64,000 nt of DNA from Burkholderia pyrrocinia (GCF_022809715.1 NZ_CP094459.1:1488001-1552000); one strand, 5' to 3'; shown: positions 48,675 to 58,383, numbered from the stretch's first letter. Notes: generated by a model not told the origin, from the sequence alone. Numbers and translations are program-made.

Positions 48675-50909
48675 ATGACCGAGTCCGTATCCACTTCTCC
48701 CGTCGCGGCACCGTCGTTCGACGACGTGCTCGCGTTCGTGCGCGAGCGGGCCGGCGACGCACGGCTGTCGTCCGGCGAACTGCTCGCCGATCACTCGGCG
48801 GGCACGGCGTCGATCATGCGCACGCTGAACGTCGATCCGTCCGCGATGCAGGCCGCCGCACTGTTCGTACTGACGCCGCACCTGAACGACCCGGAGCGTG
48901 AGCTCACCGAACGTTTCGGCGACGAAGTGGCGCGGCTCGTGTCGGACGTGCGCAAGCTGTTGCGGCTCGGCACCGTCAGCCTGCGCGCCGCGCAGAACGC
49001 GGTGCCCGACGCCGGGCGCGACGCGGCGGAAGAGCGGCGCACGCAGATCGAGGCGCTGCGCAAGATGCTGCTCGCGTTTGCGCAGGACATCCGCGTGGTG
49101 CTGATCCGGCTCGCGTCGCGGTTGCAGTCGCTGCGCTACTACGCGGCCGCGAAGATCGACCCGCCGCCCGACGTCGCGCGCGAGACGCTCGAGATCTATG
49201 CGCCGCTCGCGAACCGCCTCGGGATCTGGCAACTGAAGTGGGAGCTCGAGGATCTCGCGTTCCGCTTCGAGGATCCCGTCACCTACAAGCGGATCGCGAA
49301 GCTGCTCGACGAGAAGCGCATCGAACGCGAGGCGTACGTCACGCAGGCGATCGGTCGGCTGCAGCACGAGCTGGCGGACGCGCACATCCAGGCCGACGTG
49401 AGCGGCCGGCCGAAGCATATCTACAGCATCTGGCGCAAGATGCGCGGCAAGGAGCTCGATTTCGCCGAGCTGTACGACGTGCGCGCGTTTCGCGTGATCG
49501 TGCCCGACATCAAGGATTGCTACGCGGTGCTCGGCATCGTGCATCACCTGTGGCAGCCGGTACCGAAGGAGTTCGACGACTACATCTCGCGGCCGAAGCC
49601 GAACGGCTACAAGTCGCTGCATACGGTCGTGATCGGCGACGACGGCCGTGCGTTCGAAGTGCAGATCCGCACGCAGGAGATGCACCGCTTCGCGGAGTAC
49701 GGCGTTGCCGCGCACTGGCGCTACAAGGAGGCCGGCGCGCGCGGCTACGGCGGCCAGTTCTCGGCGAGCGACAAGTACGACGAGAAGATCGCGTGGCTGC
49801 GTCAGTTGCTCGCATGGAAGGACGATGTCGAGGACGGCCCGGGGGTATCGGGCGACCAGGCGTGGGCGCAATTGCGCGAGACGTCGCTCGACGACGACCA
49901 CATCTACGTGCTGACGCCGCAGGCGCGCGTGATCGCGCTGCCGCAGGGCGCGACGCCGGTCGATTTCGCGTACCACCTGCACAGCGAGCTCGGTCATCGT
50001 TGCCGCGGCGCGCGCGTCGACGGCGTGATGGTGCCGCTGAACACGCCGCTCGCGAACGGCCAGACGGTCGAGATCGTCGCGGTGAAGGAGGGCGGGCCGT
50101 CGCGCGACTGGCTGAACCTGCAGCTCGGTTACCTGAAGAGCTCGCGCGCGCGCCAGAAGGTGCGGGCGTGGTTCAACTCGATCGAGCAGGAAGAAAATGT
50201 TGCGCATGGCCGGGCGCTCGTCGAAAAGACGCTGCAGCGCGAGGGCAAGACGTCGGTCAACCTGGACAACCTCGCCGCGAAGCTCGGCTTCAAGTCGCCC
50301 GAGGAGTTGTTCTCGGTCGTCGGCAAGGAAGAATTCAGCTTGCGCAACGTCGAACATGCGCTGTCCGATGCGCCGCCGCCCGAGCCGGCGCCCGAGGCGC
50401 CTGCCGATTTCGAGAAGCGCAGCAGCGGCGCGAGCGTTGCGCACGGTGCGTCGACCGGCGTGCTGGTGGTGGGCGTCGACGCGCTGCTGACCCAGCTCGC
50501 GCGTTGCTGCCGGCCGGCACCGCCCGATCCGATCAGCGGCTTCGTCACGCGCGGCAAGGGGATGTCGATCCATCGGAGCGACTGCCCGACGTTTCGCCGG
50601 ATGGTCGAACGCGCACCGGAACGCGTGCTGCAGACGACCTGGTCGGCCGACGTGCTGGGCGGGCGCGGCGCATCCGTCTATCCGGTCGACCTGATGATCG
50701 AGGCGAGCGACCGGCAAGGATTGTTGCGCGACATCTCCGAAGTGTTCGCACGCGAAAAGATCAACGTGGTGGGCGTGAAGACGCAGAGTCGCCGCAATGC
50801 GGCATTCATGCAGTTCACGGTCGAGGTGTCGAACTCGGCGCAAGTCCAGCGCGCCTGTACGCTGCTCGGTGAGGTGCAGGGCGTGGTGCGGGCCGGTCGC
50901 AAGGCATGA
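48675..50909 (+). CDS. relA: (p)ppGpp synthetase RelA
   Basis: A 744-residue RelA/SpoT homologue, ribosome-associated and active in amino acid starvation. The N-terminal hydrolase region is degenerate: where SpoT has the HD dyad there is ALFVLTPHL, so the enzyme should be synthetase-only. The synthetase domain (~245-360) shows SGRPKHIYSIWRKM and DVRAFRVIV. A TGS domain (~410-475, VLTPQARVIALPQGATPVDFAYHLHSELGHRCRGARVDG) and a C-terminal ACT domain (~665-740) follow. A nine-codon open frame (48649-48678) ends overlapping the relA ATG as ATGA. Confidence 0.95.
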   Translation: MTESVSTSPVAAPSFDDVLAFVRERAGDARLSSGELLADHSAGTASIMRTLNVDPSAMQAAALFVLTPHLNDPERELTERFGDEVARLVSDVRKLLRLGTVSLRAAQNAVPDAGRDAAEERRTQIEALRKMLLAFAQDIRVVLIRLASRLQSLRYYAAAKIDPPPDVARETLEIYAPLANRLGIWQLKWELEDLAFRFEDPVTYKRIAKLLDEKRIEREAYVTQAIGRLQHELADAHIQADVSGRPKHIYSIWRKMRGKELDFAELYDVRAFRVIVPDIKDCYAVLGIVHHLWQPVPKEFDDYISRPKPNGYKSLHTVVIGDDGRAFEVQIRTQEMHRFAEYGVAAHWRYKEAGARGYGGQFSASDKYDEKIAWLRQLLAWKDDVEDGPGVSGDQAWAQLRETSLDDDHIYVLTPQARVIALPQGATPVDFAYHLHSELGHRCRGARVDGVMVPLNTPLANGQTVEIVAVKEGGPSRDWLNLQLGYLKSSRARQKVRAWFNSIEQEENVAHGRALVEKTLQREGKTSVNLDNLAAKLGFKSPEELFSVVGKEEFSLRNVEHALSDAPPPEPAPEAPADFEKRSSGASVAHGASTGVLVVGVDALLTQLARCCRPAPPDPISGFVTRGKGMSIHRSDCPTFRRMVERAPERVLQTTWSADVLGGRGASVYPVDLMIEASDRQGLLRDISEVFAREKINVVGVKTQSRRNAAFMQFTVEVSNSAQVQRACTLLGEVQGVVRAGRKA

Positions 50910-50953
50910 TGGGGTTGGAACACCGTTATTTTGCTGCGACCGCATAAAAACGC

Positions 50954-50982
50954 TTGCCAAACCGATAGCAGCTCCATATAAT
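50954..50982 (+). promoter_or_regulatory. Promoter of tRNA-Val (and possibly the thrS operon)
   Basis: TTGCCA (50954-50959, 5 of 6 consensus) and TATAAT (50977-50982, perfect) are separated by exactly 17 bases. Transcription would begin near 50989, a few bases before the tRNA. It is the best sigma-70 promoter in the window. Confidence 0.85.
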
Positions 50983-50994
50983 TTCAGCTTCTCT

Positions 50995-51071
50995 AGGCTC
51001 GTAGCTCAGCTGGTTAGAGCACCACCTTGACATGGTGGGGGTCGTTGGTTCGAGTCCAATCGAGCCTACCA
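50995..51071 (+). tRNA. tRNA-Val (GAC)
   Basis: A 77-nt tRNA with a 7-bp acceptor stem (AGGCTCG with CGAGCCT), GCTC...GAGC D-arm, anticodon stem CCACC/GGTGG with loop TTGACAT (anticodon GAC at 51029-51031), a variable loop and TTCGAGTCC T-loop, and an encoded 3' CCA at 51069-51071. It reads GUC and GUU valine codons. The sequence is near-identical in pattern to E. coli tRNA-Val GAC. It lies just upstream of the thrS leader. Confidence 0.97.
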
Positions 51072-51144
51072 ACGAATTGAGAATGCCCGGTCTCCGGGTG
51101 TTCGATGCAGTAAATAGCTCAACGCGAACAAGGCGAATACGGTT

Positions 51145-51189
51145 ATGACACCGCGAACGTTGACCGAAACCACTTCGGAGCGACGCTAG
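51145..51189 (+). CDS. Candidate threonine-rich leader peptide of thrS
   Basis: ATG at 51145 opens a 14-codon frame ending in TAG at 51187-51189 and reading MTPRTLTETTSERR. Codons 2, 5, 7, 9 and 10 are threonine (ACA, ACG, ACC, ACC, ACT), five of fourteen. AAGG lies 11 bases upstream (51130-51133), a weak-to-fair ribosome-binding site. The stop codon is 41 bases before a strong intrinsic terminator and 153 bases before the thrS ATG. Leader peptides rich in the cognate amino acid followed by a terminator are the classical attenuation design. Too short for similarity support; assigned by arrangement. Confidence 0.6.
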   Translation: MTPRTLTETTSERR

Positions 51190-51245
51190 TCGAGGAACGT
51201 TTTCGCCCTTTCAGTTTGAGTGAAGTATCGAATGCGGCCCCTCGA
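51190..51245 (+). promoter_or_regulatory. Possible antiterminator pairing in the thrS leader
   Basis: TCGAGG (51190-51195), just after the leader peptide stop, is complementary to CCTCGA (51240-51245), which spans the end of the terminator left arm and its loop. A ribosome paused at the Thr codons (51148-51174) would leave TCGAGG free. One reaching the stop codon would cover it and allow the terminator to form. Only six base pairs are seen, so this is tentative. Confidence 0.4.
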
Positions 51246-51266
51246 AAGCGGGGCCGCATTTTTTTT
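51231..51266 (+). terminator. Intrinsic terminator/attenuator upstream of thrS
   Basis: An 11-bp perfect stem (51231-51241 with 51250-51260), GC-rich core GCGGCCCC/GGGGCCGC, 8-base loop TCGAAAGC, and a run of eight T at 51259-51266. It lies between tRNA-Val and thrS, where a normal terminator would also be useful for the tRNA transcript. The threonine-rich open frame upstream makes an attenuator reading attractive. Confidence 0.85.
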
Positions 51267-51342
51267 GTCGCGAAAATTCCGCGCGTGACTTTTACATCGC
51301 GTGCCTGGTCTGCCGCCCACTGTCGGCATCACGGAGATTGGT

Positions 51343-53250
51343 ATGGTTTCGATACGCTTGCCTGACGGCTCAGTTCGACAATACGAGCATCCGGTGACAG
51401 TTGCCGAGGTTGCAGCCTCGATCGGTCCCGGCCTTGCGAAGGCTGCGCTTGGTGGCAAGCTCGACGGCGAACTCGTCGATACGTCCACGGTGATCGACCG
51501 CGACGCGTCGCTCGCCATCGTCACGGACAAGGATGCCGACGGCCTCGACATCATCCGTCACTCGACGGCGCACTTGCTCGCATACGCGGTGAAGGACCTG
51601 TATCCGGATGCGCAGGTGACGATCGGCCCCGTGATCGACAACGGCTTCTATTACGACTTCTCGTATAACCGTCCGTTTACGCCGGAAGATCTGGAAAAGA
51701 TCGAAAAGCGCATGCAGGAACTCGTGAAGAAGGACGAGCCCGTGACGCGCCGTGTCGTGTCGCGCGACGAGGCCGCGGGTTATTTCCGCAGTCTCGGCGA
51801 GAAGTACAAGGCCGAGATCATCGAGTCGATTCCGCAGAGCGACGAAATCAAGCTGTATTCGCACGGCGGCTTCACCGATCTGTGCCGCGGCCCGCACGTG
51901 CCGTCGACCGGCAAGCTGAAGGTCTTCAAGCTGATGAAGGTCGCGGGCGCGTACTGGCGCGGCGATTCGAAGAACGAGCAGCTGCAGCGCATCTACGGCA
52001 CGGCCTGGACCAAGAAGGAAGACCAGGATCAGTATCTGCACATGCTCGAGGAAGCGGAAAAGCGCGACCACCGCAAGCTCGGCAAGCAGCTCGATCTGTT
52101 CCACATGCAGGAAGAGTCGCCGGGCATGGTGTTCTGGCATCCGAAGGGCTGGGCGCTGTGGCAGCAGGTCGAGCAGTACATGCGCCGCCGCGTGAACGAA
52201 GCCGGCTACCTCGAGATCAAGACGCCGATGATCATGGACCGCTCGCTGTGGGAAGCGTCGGGCCACTGGCAGAACTATCGCGAGAACATGTTCACGACGG
52301 AGTCGGAGAAGCGCGACTACGCGATCAAGCCGATGAACTGCCCGGGGCATGTCCAGGTGTTCAAGCACGGCCTGCGTTCGTACCGCGATCTGCCGCTGCG
52401 TTACGCGGAATTCGGCTCGTGCCACCGCAACGAGGCGTCGGGCGCGCTGCACGGCCTGATGCGCGTGCGCGGCTTCGTGCAGGACGATGCGCACATCTTC
52501 TGTACGGAAGATCAGATCATTGCCGAGTCGATCGCGTTCAACAAGCTCGCGATGAGCGTGTACGGCGATTTCGGCTTCGATCACATCGACATCAAGCTGT
52601 CGCTGCGTCCGGAGCAGCGCATGGGTTCCGACGAAACGTGGGATCGTGCCGAGCAGGGCCTGCGTGAAGCGCTGACGGCGTGCGGTCTTCAGTGGGAAGA
52701 GCTGCCGGGCGAAGGTGCGTTCTACGGTCCGAAGATCGAGTACCACATCAAGGACGCGCTCGGCCGTTCGTGGCAGTGCGGCACGCTGCAGCTCGACATG
52801 ATGCTGCCGGAACGCCTCGGCGCCGAGTACGTGGCGGAAGACAACAGCCGCCGCCGGCCCGTGATGCTGCACCGTGCGATCGTCGGTTCGATGGAGCGAT
52901 TCCTCGGCATTTTGATCGAGCACCACGCTGGTGCGATGCCGGTCTGGCTCGCGCCGATGCAGGCTGTTGTGCTCAATATCGCCGAAAGTCAGGTCGAATA
53001 TGCGCAATCTCTGGCCCAATCGTTGCAAAAACAAGGGGTTAGAGTGACGGCGGATTTGCGCAACGAGAAGATTAGCTATAAAATACGCGAGCACACGCTG
53101 GAAAAGGTGCCTTATCTCCTCGTCGTGGGCGATAAGGAGCGTGATGCGCAAACGGTAGCCGTGCGTGCCCGTGGCGGCGTCGATCTTGGCGTGATGCCGG
53201 TCGATGCCTTCGTTGAGCGTCTGCAGGAAGACCTGCGCTCGTTCAAGTAA
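51343..53250 (+). CDS. thrS: Threonyl-tRNA synthetase
   Basis: A 635-residue class II synthetase. TGS domain (1-60), editing domain N2 (~65-220, with [34 protein letters not shown]), catalytic core (motif 2 around [29 protein letters not shown], motif 3 with GTLQLD and [18 protein letters not shown]), and an anticodon-binding domain (~530-635). GGAG precedes the ATG by 7 bases; a longer in-frame start at 51301 is not supported. It is the first gene of thrS-infC-rpmI-rplT and lies after the leader and terminator described above. Confidence 0.97.
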   Translation: MVSIRLPDGSVRQYEHPVTVAEVAASIGPGLAKAALGGKLDGELVDTSTVIDRDASLAIVTDKDADGLDIIRHSTAHLLAYAVKDLYPDAQVTIGPVIDNGFYYDFSYNRPFTPEDLEKIEKRMQELVKKDEPVTRRVVSRDEAAGYFRSLGEKYKAEIIESIPQSDEIKLYSHGGFTDLCRGPHVPSTGKLKVFKLMKVAGAYWRGDSKNEQLQRIYGTAWTKKEDQDQYLHMLEEAEKRDHRKLGKQLDLFHMQEESPGMVFWHPKGWALWQQVEQYMRRRVNEAGYLEIKTPMIMDRSLWEASGHWQNYRENMFTTESEKRDYAIKPMNCPGHVQVFKHGLRSYRDLPLRYAEFGSCHRNEASGALHGLMRVRGFVQDDAHIFCTEDQIIAESIAFNKLAMSVYGDFGFDHIDIKLSLRPEQRMGSDETWDRAEQGLREALTACGLQWEELPGEGAFYGPKIEYHIKDALGRSWQCGTLQLDMMLPERLGAEYVAEDNSRRRPVMLHRAIVGSMERFLGILIEHHAGAMPVWLAPMQAVVLNIAESQVEYAQSLAQSLQKQGVRVTADLRNEKISYKIREHTLEKVPYLLVVGDKERDAQTVAVRARGGVDLGVMPVDAFVERLQEDLRSFK

Positions 53251-53299
53251 CCACCCTGGCAGCGCGGCTCGTTTTTTTAATTTTTAGAGGAAACGTAAC

Positions 53300-53824
53300 A
53301 TCGCTACTGATAAGTCGTCGCATCGCATCAACGGTGAAATCACTGCGCCGGAAGTGCGTCTGGTCGGGATCGAGAACGAACCGCTCGGTATCGTAAAACT
53401 CGCTGATGCTTTCCGTAAATCGGAAGAACTGGATGTTGACCTGGTGGAAATCGCGCCGCAAGCGGTTCCCCCGGTTTGCCGTCTGATGGATTACGGCAAG
53501 TTCAAGTACCAGGAATCGAAGAAGCAGCACGAAGCGAAGCTGAAGCAGAAGGTCATCCAGGTCAAGGAAGTCAAGTTCCGCCCGGGTACCGATGACGGGG
53601 ATTACAACGTCAAGCTCCGCAATCTCGTGCGCTTCCTCGAAGAGGGCGACAAGACGAAGATCACGTTGCGTTTCCGCGGTCGCGAAATGGCTCACCAGGA
53701 AATCGGTATGCGGATGCTTGAGCGTCTGCGCACGGATCTCGAGGAAGTCGGCCAGGTCGAGCAGATGCCGAAGATGGAAGGGCGCCAGATGATCATGGTG
53801 CTCTCGCCGAAGAAAAAGAAGTAA
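53300..53824 (+). CDS. infC: Translation initiation factor IF-3
   Basis: A 174-residue IF-3. The conserved N-terminus [31 protein letters not shown] begins at an ATC codon at 53300, nine bases after GAGG; no ATG, GTG or TTG gives this start. E. coli infC begins with ATT and uses the rare codon for autoregulation by IF-3, so ATC probably serves the same purpose here. The N domain (~1-80) and C domain (~90-174, [43 protein letters not shown]) are complete. Confidence 0.95.
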   Translation: MATDKSSHRINGEITAPEVRLVGIENEPLGIVKLADAFRKSEELDVDLVEIAPQAVPPVCRLMDYGKFKYQESKKQHEAKLKQKVIQVKEVKFRPGTDDGDYNVKLRNLVRFLEEGDKTKITLRFRGREMAHQEIGMRMLERLRTDLEEVGQVEQMPKMEGRQMIMVLSPKKKK

Positions 53825-54014
53825 CGGGCTCGCGCGCTTCGCGCGCAGGTTCGGAAGTGGTTCGGCGCGTTGCCCGGTCAGGGCGGCGCGCCAACAATGA
53901 CGGCGGCTGCGCAAGCGGTACGCCGTACACAAGTGGACTGGGTTTCGAAGGGCGGGTCAAGGGCGCAAGCCAACCGCACACCCATCGCCATCTAATAAAC
54001 TGGAGTTGTTCGTC
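53825..54014 (+). promoter_or_regulatory. infC-rpmI intergenic leader, possible L20 target
   Basis: A 190-nt gap with a GCGCGC/GCGCGC hairpin (53832-53846) right after the infC stop and further GC-rich inverted segments. In E. coli the corresponding stretch folds into the L20 translational operator. No sequence conservation with that operator was verified here, so this is positional inference only. Confidence 0.35.
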
Positions 54015-54212
54015 ATGCCTAAGATGAAGACCAAGAAGAGCGCTGCAAAGCGCTTCGTGGTGCGTCCGGGCGGTACCGTCAAGCGCGGTCAAGCCTTCAA
54101 GCGCCACATCCTGACCAAGAAAACCACGAAGAACAAGCGCCATCTGCGCGGCGCAACGGCAGTTCATGATTCCGATCTGAACTCCGTCCGCGCGATGCTC
54201 CCGTTCGCGTAA
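54015..54212 (+). CDS. rpmI: Ribosomal protein L35
   Basis: A 65-residue basic 50S protein: [46 protein letters not shown] is the L35 signature. The ATG at 54015 is the conserved start. Cotranscribed with infC and rplT. Confidence 0.97.
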
Positions 54213-54242
54213 CCCCTCAATCGATACTCTAAGGAGAGAAAC

Positions 54243-54602
54243 ATGCCTCGAGTCAAACGTGGGGTAACCGCACGGGCCCGCCACAAGAAGATCATCAACC
54301 TGGCCAAGGGTTATCGCGGCCGCCGCAATAACGTCTACCGCATCGCCAAGCAGGCGGTGATGCGCGCTGGTCAGTACGCGTACCGCGATCGCCGCAACAA
54401 GAAGCGTGTGTTCCGCGCACTGTGGATCACGCGTATCAACGCGGCAGTTCGCCAGCACGACATGACCTACAGCGTGTTCATCAACGGCCTGAAGAAGGCG
54501 TCGATCGAACTCGACCGTAAGGTGCTGGCCGACATGGCGGTGTTCGACAAGGCTGCTTTTGCTGCGATCGTCAAGCAGGTGAAAGCCGCCGTTGCAGCCT
54601 AA
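54243..54602 (+). CDS. rplT: Ribosomal protein L20
   Basis: A 119-residue 50S assembly protein. [55 protein letters not shown] is the L20 N-terminal extension and fold start. AAGGAGAGAAAC precedes the ATG. In enterobacteria L20 represses infC-rpmI-rplT by binding the leader. A terminator follows at 54671. Confidence 0.97.
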
Positions 54603-54670
54603 TTGCGAAATTAGCACTGCGTGGTTAGTTGCAGCGATGATCCGGTAGTCTCGGCCGCTGCAGCGAAAAC

Positions 54671-54695
54671 GGGGCTCTTCCGAGCCCCTTTTTTT
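54671..54695 (+). terminator. Terminator after rplT
   Basis: GGGGCTC (54671-54677) pairs with GAGCCCC (54682-54688) around TTCC, followed by TTTTTTT (54689-54695). It may be the end of the thrS-rplT transcript or attenuate pheST. No Phe-rich leader peptide like E. coli PheM was found before it. Confidence 0.85.
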
Positions 54696-54778
54696 ATCGG
54701 CCCTCGCTGGGCCGCCCCAAGAGGGCCGATCGCCCCCTCGGGGGGCAGCGAAAGAAGAGAGCGTGGGGGCCGTTTTTT
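54696..54778. repeat. GC-rich palindromic intergenic repeat-like element
   Basis: Directly after the rplT terminator. A 10-bp perfect inverted pair (ATCGGCCCTC 54696-54705, GAGGGCCGAT 54721-54730) encloses GCTGGGCCGCCCCAA. A GCCCCC/GGGGGC hairpin (54732-54746) follows, then GCAGCGAAAGAAGAGAGCG, GTGGGGGCCG and a T6 run. From memory, similar GC-rich palindromic units (CCCCCTCGGGGGGCAGCGA type) occur as intergenic repeats in several betaproteobacterial genomes. Whether it is repeated in this genome cannot be tested from one window. Confidence 0.5.
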
Positions 54779-54833
54779 GTTGGTGGGCGATTTCGCTCGC
54801 CAAGACCGAATGACGTTGGAAATGATGGGATCT

Positions 54834-55847
54834 ATGGATCTGGACCAGATTGTCGCCGACGCGCAGCAGTCCTTCGAACAGGCTGCCGACATCACCACGC
54901 TCGAAAACGAGAAAGCACGATTTCTCGGCAAGTCGGGTGCGCTGACCGAGTTGCTGAAGGGCCTCGGCAAGCTCGATCCCGAAGCACGCAAGACCGAAGG
55001 CGCACGCATCAACGTCGTGAAGCAGCAGGTCGAAGCCGCGCTGACCGCACGTCGCCAGGCGCTGGCCGACGCGCTGTTGAACCAGCGCCTCGCCGCCGAG
55101 GCGATCGACGTGACGTTGCCGGGCCGCGGCGCCGGTGCAGGCAGCCTGCACCCCGTGATGCGCACGTGGGAGCGCGTCGAACAGATTTTCCGCTCGATCG
55201 GTTTCGACGTGGCCGACGGTCCCGAAATCGAGACCGACTGGTACAACTTCACGTCGCTGAACAGCCCGGAGAACCATCCGGCGCGTTCGATGCAGGACAC
55301 CTTCTACGTCGAAGGCAAGGACGCCGACGGCCGCCAGCTGCTGCTGCGCACGCACACGAGCCCGATGCAGGTGCGTTACGCGCGCATGAACCGTCCGCCG
55401 ATCAAGGTGATCGCGCCGGGCCGCACGTATCGCGTCGACAGCGATGCGACCCACTCGCCGATGTTCAATCAGGTCGAGGGGCTGTGGATCGACGAGAACA
55501 TCAGTTTCGCCGACCTCAAGGGCGTCTATACCGACTTCCTGAAAAAATTCTTCGAGCGCGACGACATCCTCGTGCGCTTCCGTCCGTCGTATTTCCCGTT
55601 CACGGAACCGTCGGCCGAAATCGACATGATGTTCGAGCAAGGCAAGAACGCCGGCAAATGGCTCGAGATCTCCGGCTCGGGGCAGGTGCATCCGACCGTG
55701 ATTCGCAACATGGGCCTCGATCCCGAGCGTTACATCGGCTTCGCGTTCGGCAGCGGCCTCGAGCGCCTGACGATGCTGCGCTACGGCGTCCAGGATCTCC
55801 GGCTGTTCTTCGAGAACGACCTGCGTTTCCTGCGCCAGTTCGCATAA
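54834..55847 (+). CDS. pheS: Phenylalanyl-tRNA synthetase alpha subunit
   Basis: A 337-residue class II subunit of the alpha2beta2 enzyme. An N-terminal coiled coil (~1-85) precedes the catalytic core: [34 protein letters not shown], motif 2 around [14 protein letters not shown], and [16 protein letters not shown] (motif 3). The ATG at 54834 gives the usual start; an ATG at 54810 in frame would add eight residues. It follows the GC-rich repeat and lies 97 bp before pheT. Confidence 0.96.
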   Translation: MDLDQIVADAQQSFEQAADITTLENEKARFLGKSGALTELLKGLGKLDPEARKTEGARINVVKQQVEAALTARRQALADALLNQRLAAEAIDVTLPGRGAGAGSLHPVMRTWERVEQIFRSIGFDVADGPEIETDWYNFTSLNSPENHPARSMQDTFYVEGKDADGRQLLLRTHTSPMQVRYARMNRPPIKVIAPGRTYRVDSDATHSPMFNQVEGLWIDENISFADLKGVYTDFLKKFFERDDILVRFRPSYFPFTEPSAEIDMMFEQGKNAGKWLEISGSGQVHPTVIRNMGLDPERYIGFAFGSGLERLTMLRYGVQDLRLFFENDLRFLRQFA

Positions 55848-55944
55848 CGCCGCTCGCCGCGCCGACCTGTGCCCGCGCACGCCCCGACGGACGATCCGAT
55901 GGGGCCCCGGGCGTCGATCTAACCTGTTTCGAACGTAGACATCC

Positions 55945-58374
55945 ATGCAATTCCCTGAATCCTGGTTGAGAACCTTTGTCGACCCGCAGCTCACGACCGA
56001 CGAACTGTCGCACGCGCTGACGATGGCGGGGCTCGAAGTCGAATCGCTGAGCAAGGCTGCGCCGCCGACGTCGAAGATCGTCGTCGGCCGCGTGCTCGAA
56101 GTCGTCAAGCATCCGGATGCGGACAAGCTCAATGTCTGCCAGGTCGACGCCGGCACCGGCGCGACGCTGAACATCGTCTGCGGCGCGCCGAACGTGGCGC
56201 CCGGCATCAAGGTGCCGGTCGCGCTGGTCGGCGCGGAACTGCCGCCGGCGGAAGAGGGCGGCAAGCCGTTCGCGATCAAGCTGTCGAAGCTGCGCGGCGT
56301 GGAGAGCCAGGGGATGCTGTGCTCGGCGCGCGAGCTGAAGTTGTCCGAGGATCACAGCGGCCTGCTGATCCTGCCGGAAGACACGCCGGTCGGTCAGGAC
56401 ATCCGCGAGACGCTCAATCTCGACGATACGATCTTCGAAATCAAGCTGACGCCGAACAAGGCCGACTGCCTGTCCGTGTTCGGCATCGCGCGCGAGACGG
56501 CTGCGATCACCGGCGCGCCGCTGACGCCGGTCGACATCCGCCCGGTGCGCGTCGAGCTCGACGAAACGCTGCCGGTGCGCATTGCCGCCCCGGATCTGTG
56601 CGGCCGCTTCTCGGGTCGCGTGATCCGCGGCGTGAACGCGCATGCGAAGACGCCGCAGTGGATGGTCGAGCGCCTCGAGCGTTCGGGCCAGCGCAGCGTG
56701 TCCGCGCTCGTCGACATCTCGAACTACGTGATGTTCGAGCTCGGCCGCCCGTCGCACGTGTTCGATCTCGACAAGATCCACGGCGGCATCGAGGTGCGTT
56801 GGGGCAAGCGCGGCGAATCGCTGAAGCTGCTCAATGGCAATACGGTCGAACTCGACGAAACGGTCGGCGTGATTTCGGACGCCGCCCAAGTCGAAAGCCT
56901 GGCCGGCATCATGGGCGGCGACAGCACGGCCGTCACGCTCGACACGACCAACATCTACCTGGAAGCCGCGTTCTGGTGGCCGGACAGCATCCGCGGCCGT
57001 GCGCGCAAGTACAACTTCTCGACCGATGCGGCGCATCGCTTCGAGCGCGGTGTCGATTACGCGACGACCGTCGAGCACGTCGAGCGCATCACGCAGCTGA
57101 TTCTCGAGATCTGCGGCGGCAAGGCCGGCCCGGTCGACGATCAGTCCGTGAACCTGCCGCAGCGCGCGCCGGTGAAGATGCGCGTGTCGCGTGCGAACCG
57201 CATCATCGGCGTGAAGATCGGCGCCGACGAGATCGCCAGCATCTTCACGCGCCTCGGCCTGCCGTTCGAGCGTGAAGACGACGCGTTCCTCGTGACGCCG
57301 CCGTCGCACCGCTTCGACATCGAGATCGAGGAAGACCTGATCGAGGAAGTGGCGCGTATCTACGGCTTCGAGAAGATTCCCGCGCGTCCCCCGGTCGCGA
57401 CGAGCGAAATGCGTGCGACCAACGAGACGCGGCGCTCGATCCACGACATCCGTCATGCGCTCGCTGCGCGCGACTATGCGGAAACCGTCAACTTCAGCTT
57501 CGTCGATGCGGAGTGGGAGCACGATTTCGCCGGCAACGACAACCCGATCCGGCTGTTGAACCCGATCGCGAGCCAGCTTTCGGTGATGCGCACGACGCTG
57601 TTCGGCAGCCTGATCGCCGTGCTGCGCCACAACCTGAACCGGCGCGCCGATCGCGTGCGCGTGTTCGAGTCGGGCCGCGTGTTCCTCGCCGATCCGTCGG
57701 TGAAGGCCGGCGAGCTGGCCGTCGAGGGTCATTCGCAGCCGAAGCGTGTCGGCGCGCTTGCGTACGGTCCGGCACTCGACGAGCAGTGGGGCGCCGCGAC
57801 CCGCCCGGTCGATTTCTTCGACGTGAAGGGCGATCTGGAGGCGCTGCTCGCGCCCGCGGCCGCACGTTTCGTGAAGGCAGAGCATCCGGCCCTCCATCCG
57901 GGCCGCAGCGCGCGCATCGAGGTCGATGGCCGCGCGGTCGGCTGGATCGGCGAGCTGCACCCGCGCCTGATGCAGAAGTACGAGCTGCCGCACGCGCCGG
58001 TGATGTTCGAGATCGATGCGGACGCGCTGATTGCGCGTGCGCTGCCCGCGCCGACCGACGTGTCGAAATTCCCGCCGGTACGTCGCGATATCGCCGTTGT
58101 CGTCGATCAGGCGGTCGAGGTTCAGGCACTTTTCGACGAAATGAAGAAGGCGCTTGCCGAAGAAGCCTGCCGATTCGTTCAGAAGGTTGTACTCTTCGAC
58201 GAATTTCGTGCAAAATCAAATACTTCCGGTGGTCTTGCCGCGCACGAGAAGAGCCTTGCCTTCCGCGTGACGCTGCAGGACGCGGCTGGCACGCTACAGG
58301 ACGAGGTCGTCGATCAGGCGATCCAGACGCTGGTCGAGCGGATGGCTCGTGCCGGTGCGCGCCTGCGCGGCTAA
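55945..58374 (+). CDS. pheT: Phenylalanyl-tRNA synthetase beta subunit
   Basis: An 809-residue subunit. An EMAP/tRNA-binding OB-fold (~40-150), B3/B4 editing domain (~210-385), B5 domain (~405-475), catalytic-like core (~485-695) and C-terminal ferredoxin-like anticodon-binding domain (~715-809, [29 protein letters not shown]) are all present. Residue boundaries are approximate. Full length. Confidence 0.97.
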   Translation: MQFPESWLRTFVDPQLTTDELSHALTMAGLEVESLSKAAPPTSKIVVGRVLEVVKHPDADKLNVCQVDAGTGATLNIVCGAPNVAPGIKVPVALVGAELPPAEEGGKPFAIKLSKLRGVESQGMLCSARELKLSEDHSGLLILPEDTPVGQDIRETLNLDDTIFEIKLTPNKADCLSVFGIARETAAITGAPLTPVDIRPVRVELDETLPVRIAAPDLCGRFSGRVIRGVNAHAKTPQWMVERLERSGQRSVSALVDISNYVMFELGRPSHVFDLDKIHGGIEVRWGKRGESLKLLNGNTVELDETVGVISDAAQVESLAGIMGGDSTAVTLDTTNIYLEAAFWWPDSIRGRARKYNFSTDAAHRFERGVDYATTVEHVERITQLILEICGGKAGPVDDQSVNLPQRAPVKMRVSRANRIIGVKIGADEIASIFTRLGLPFEREDDAFLVTPPSHRFDIEIEEDLIEEVARIYGFEKIPARPPVATSEMRATNETRRSIHDIRHALAARDYAETVNFSFVDAEWEHDFAGNDNPIRLLNPIASQLSVMRTTLFGSLIAVLRHNLNRRADRVRVFESGRVFLADPSVKAGELAVEGHSQPKRVGALAYGPALDEQWGAATRPVDFFDVKGDLEALLAPAAARFVKAEHPALHPGRSARIEVDGRAVGWIGELHPRLMQKYELPHAPVMFEIDADALIARALPAPTDVSKFPPVRRDIAVVVDQAVEVQALFDEMKKALAEEACRFVQKVVLFDEFRAKSNTSGGLAAHEKSLAFRVTLQDAAGTLQDEVVDQAIQTLVERMARAGARLRG

Positions 58375-58383
58375 GGAGAGGGC

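Noticed and set aside
48663..50960. A 765-codon minus-strand open frame over relA
   Set aside because: Shadow of relA; no recognisable domain and Arg/His-rich composition typical of antisense frames.
50995..51071. tRNA-Val as an integration site for a mobile element
   Set aside because: No integrase and no repeated tRNA 3' end were found; the neighbours are housekeeping genes.
54603..54670. PheM-like leader peptide before pheS
   Set aside because: The only Phe codons in frame come from reading through the terminator T-run; no ATG-initiated Phe-rich short frame precedes the terminator.
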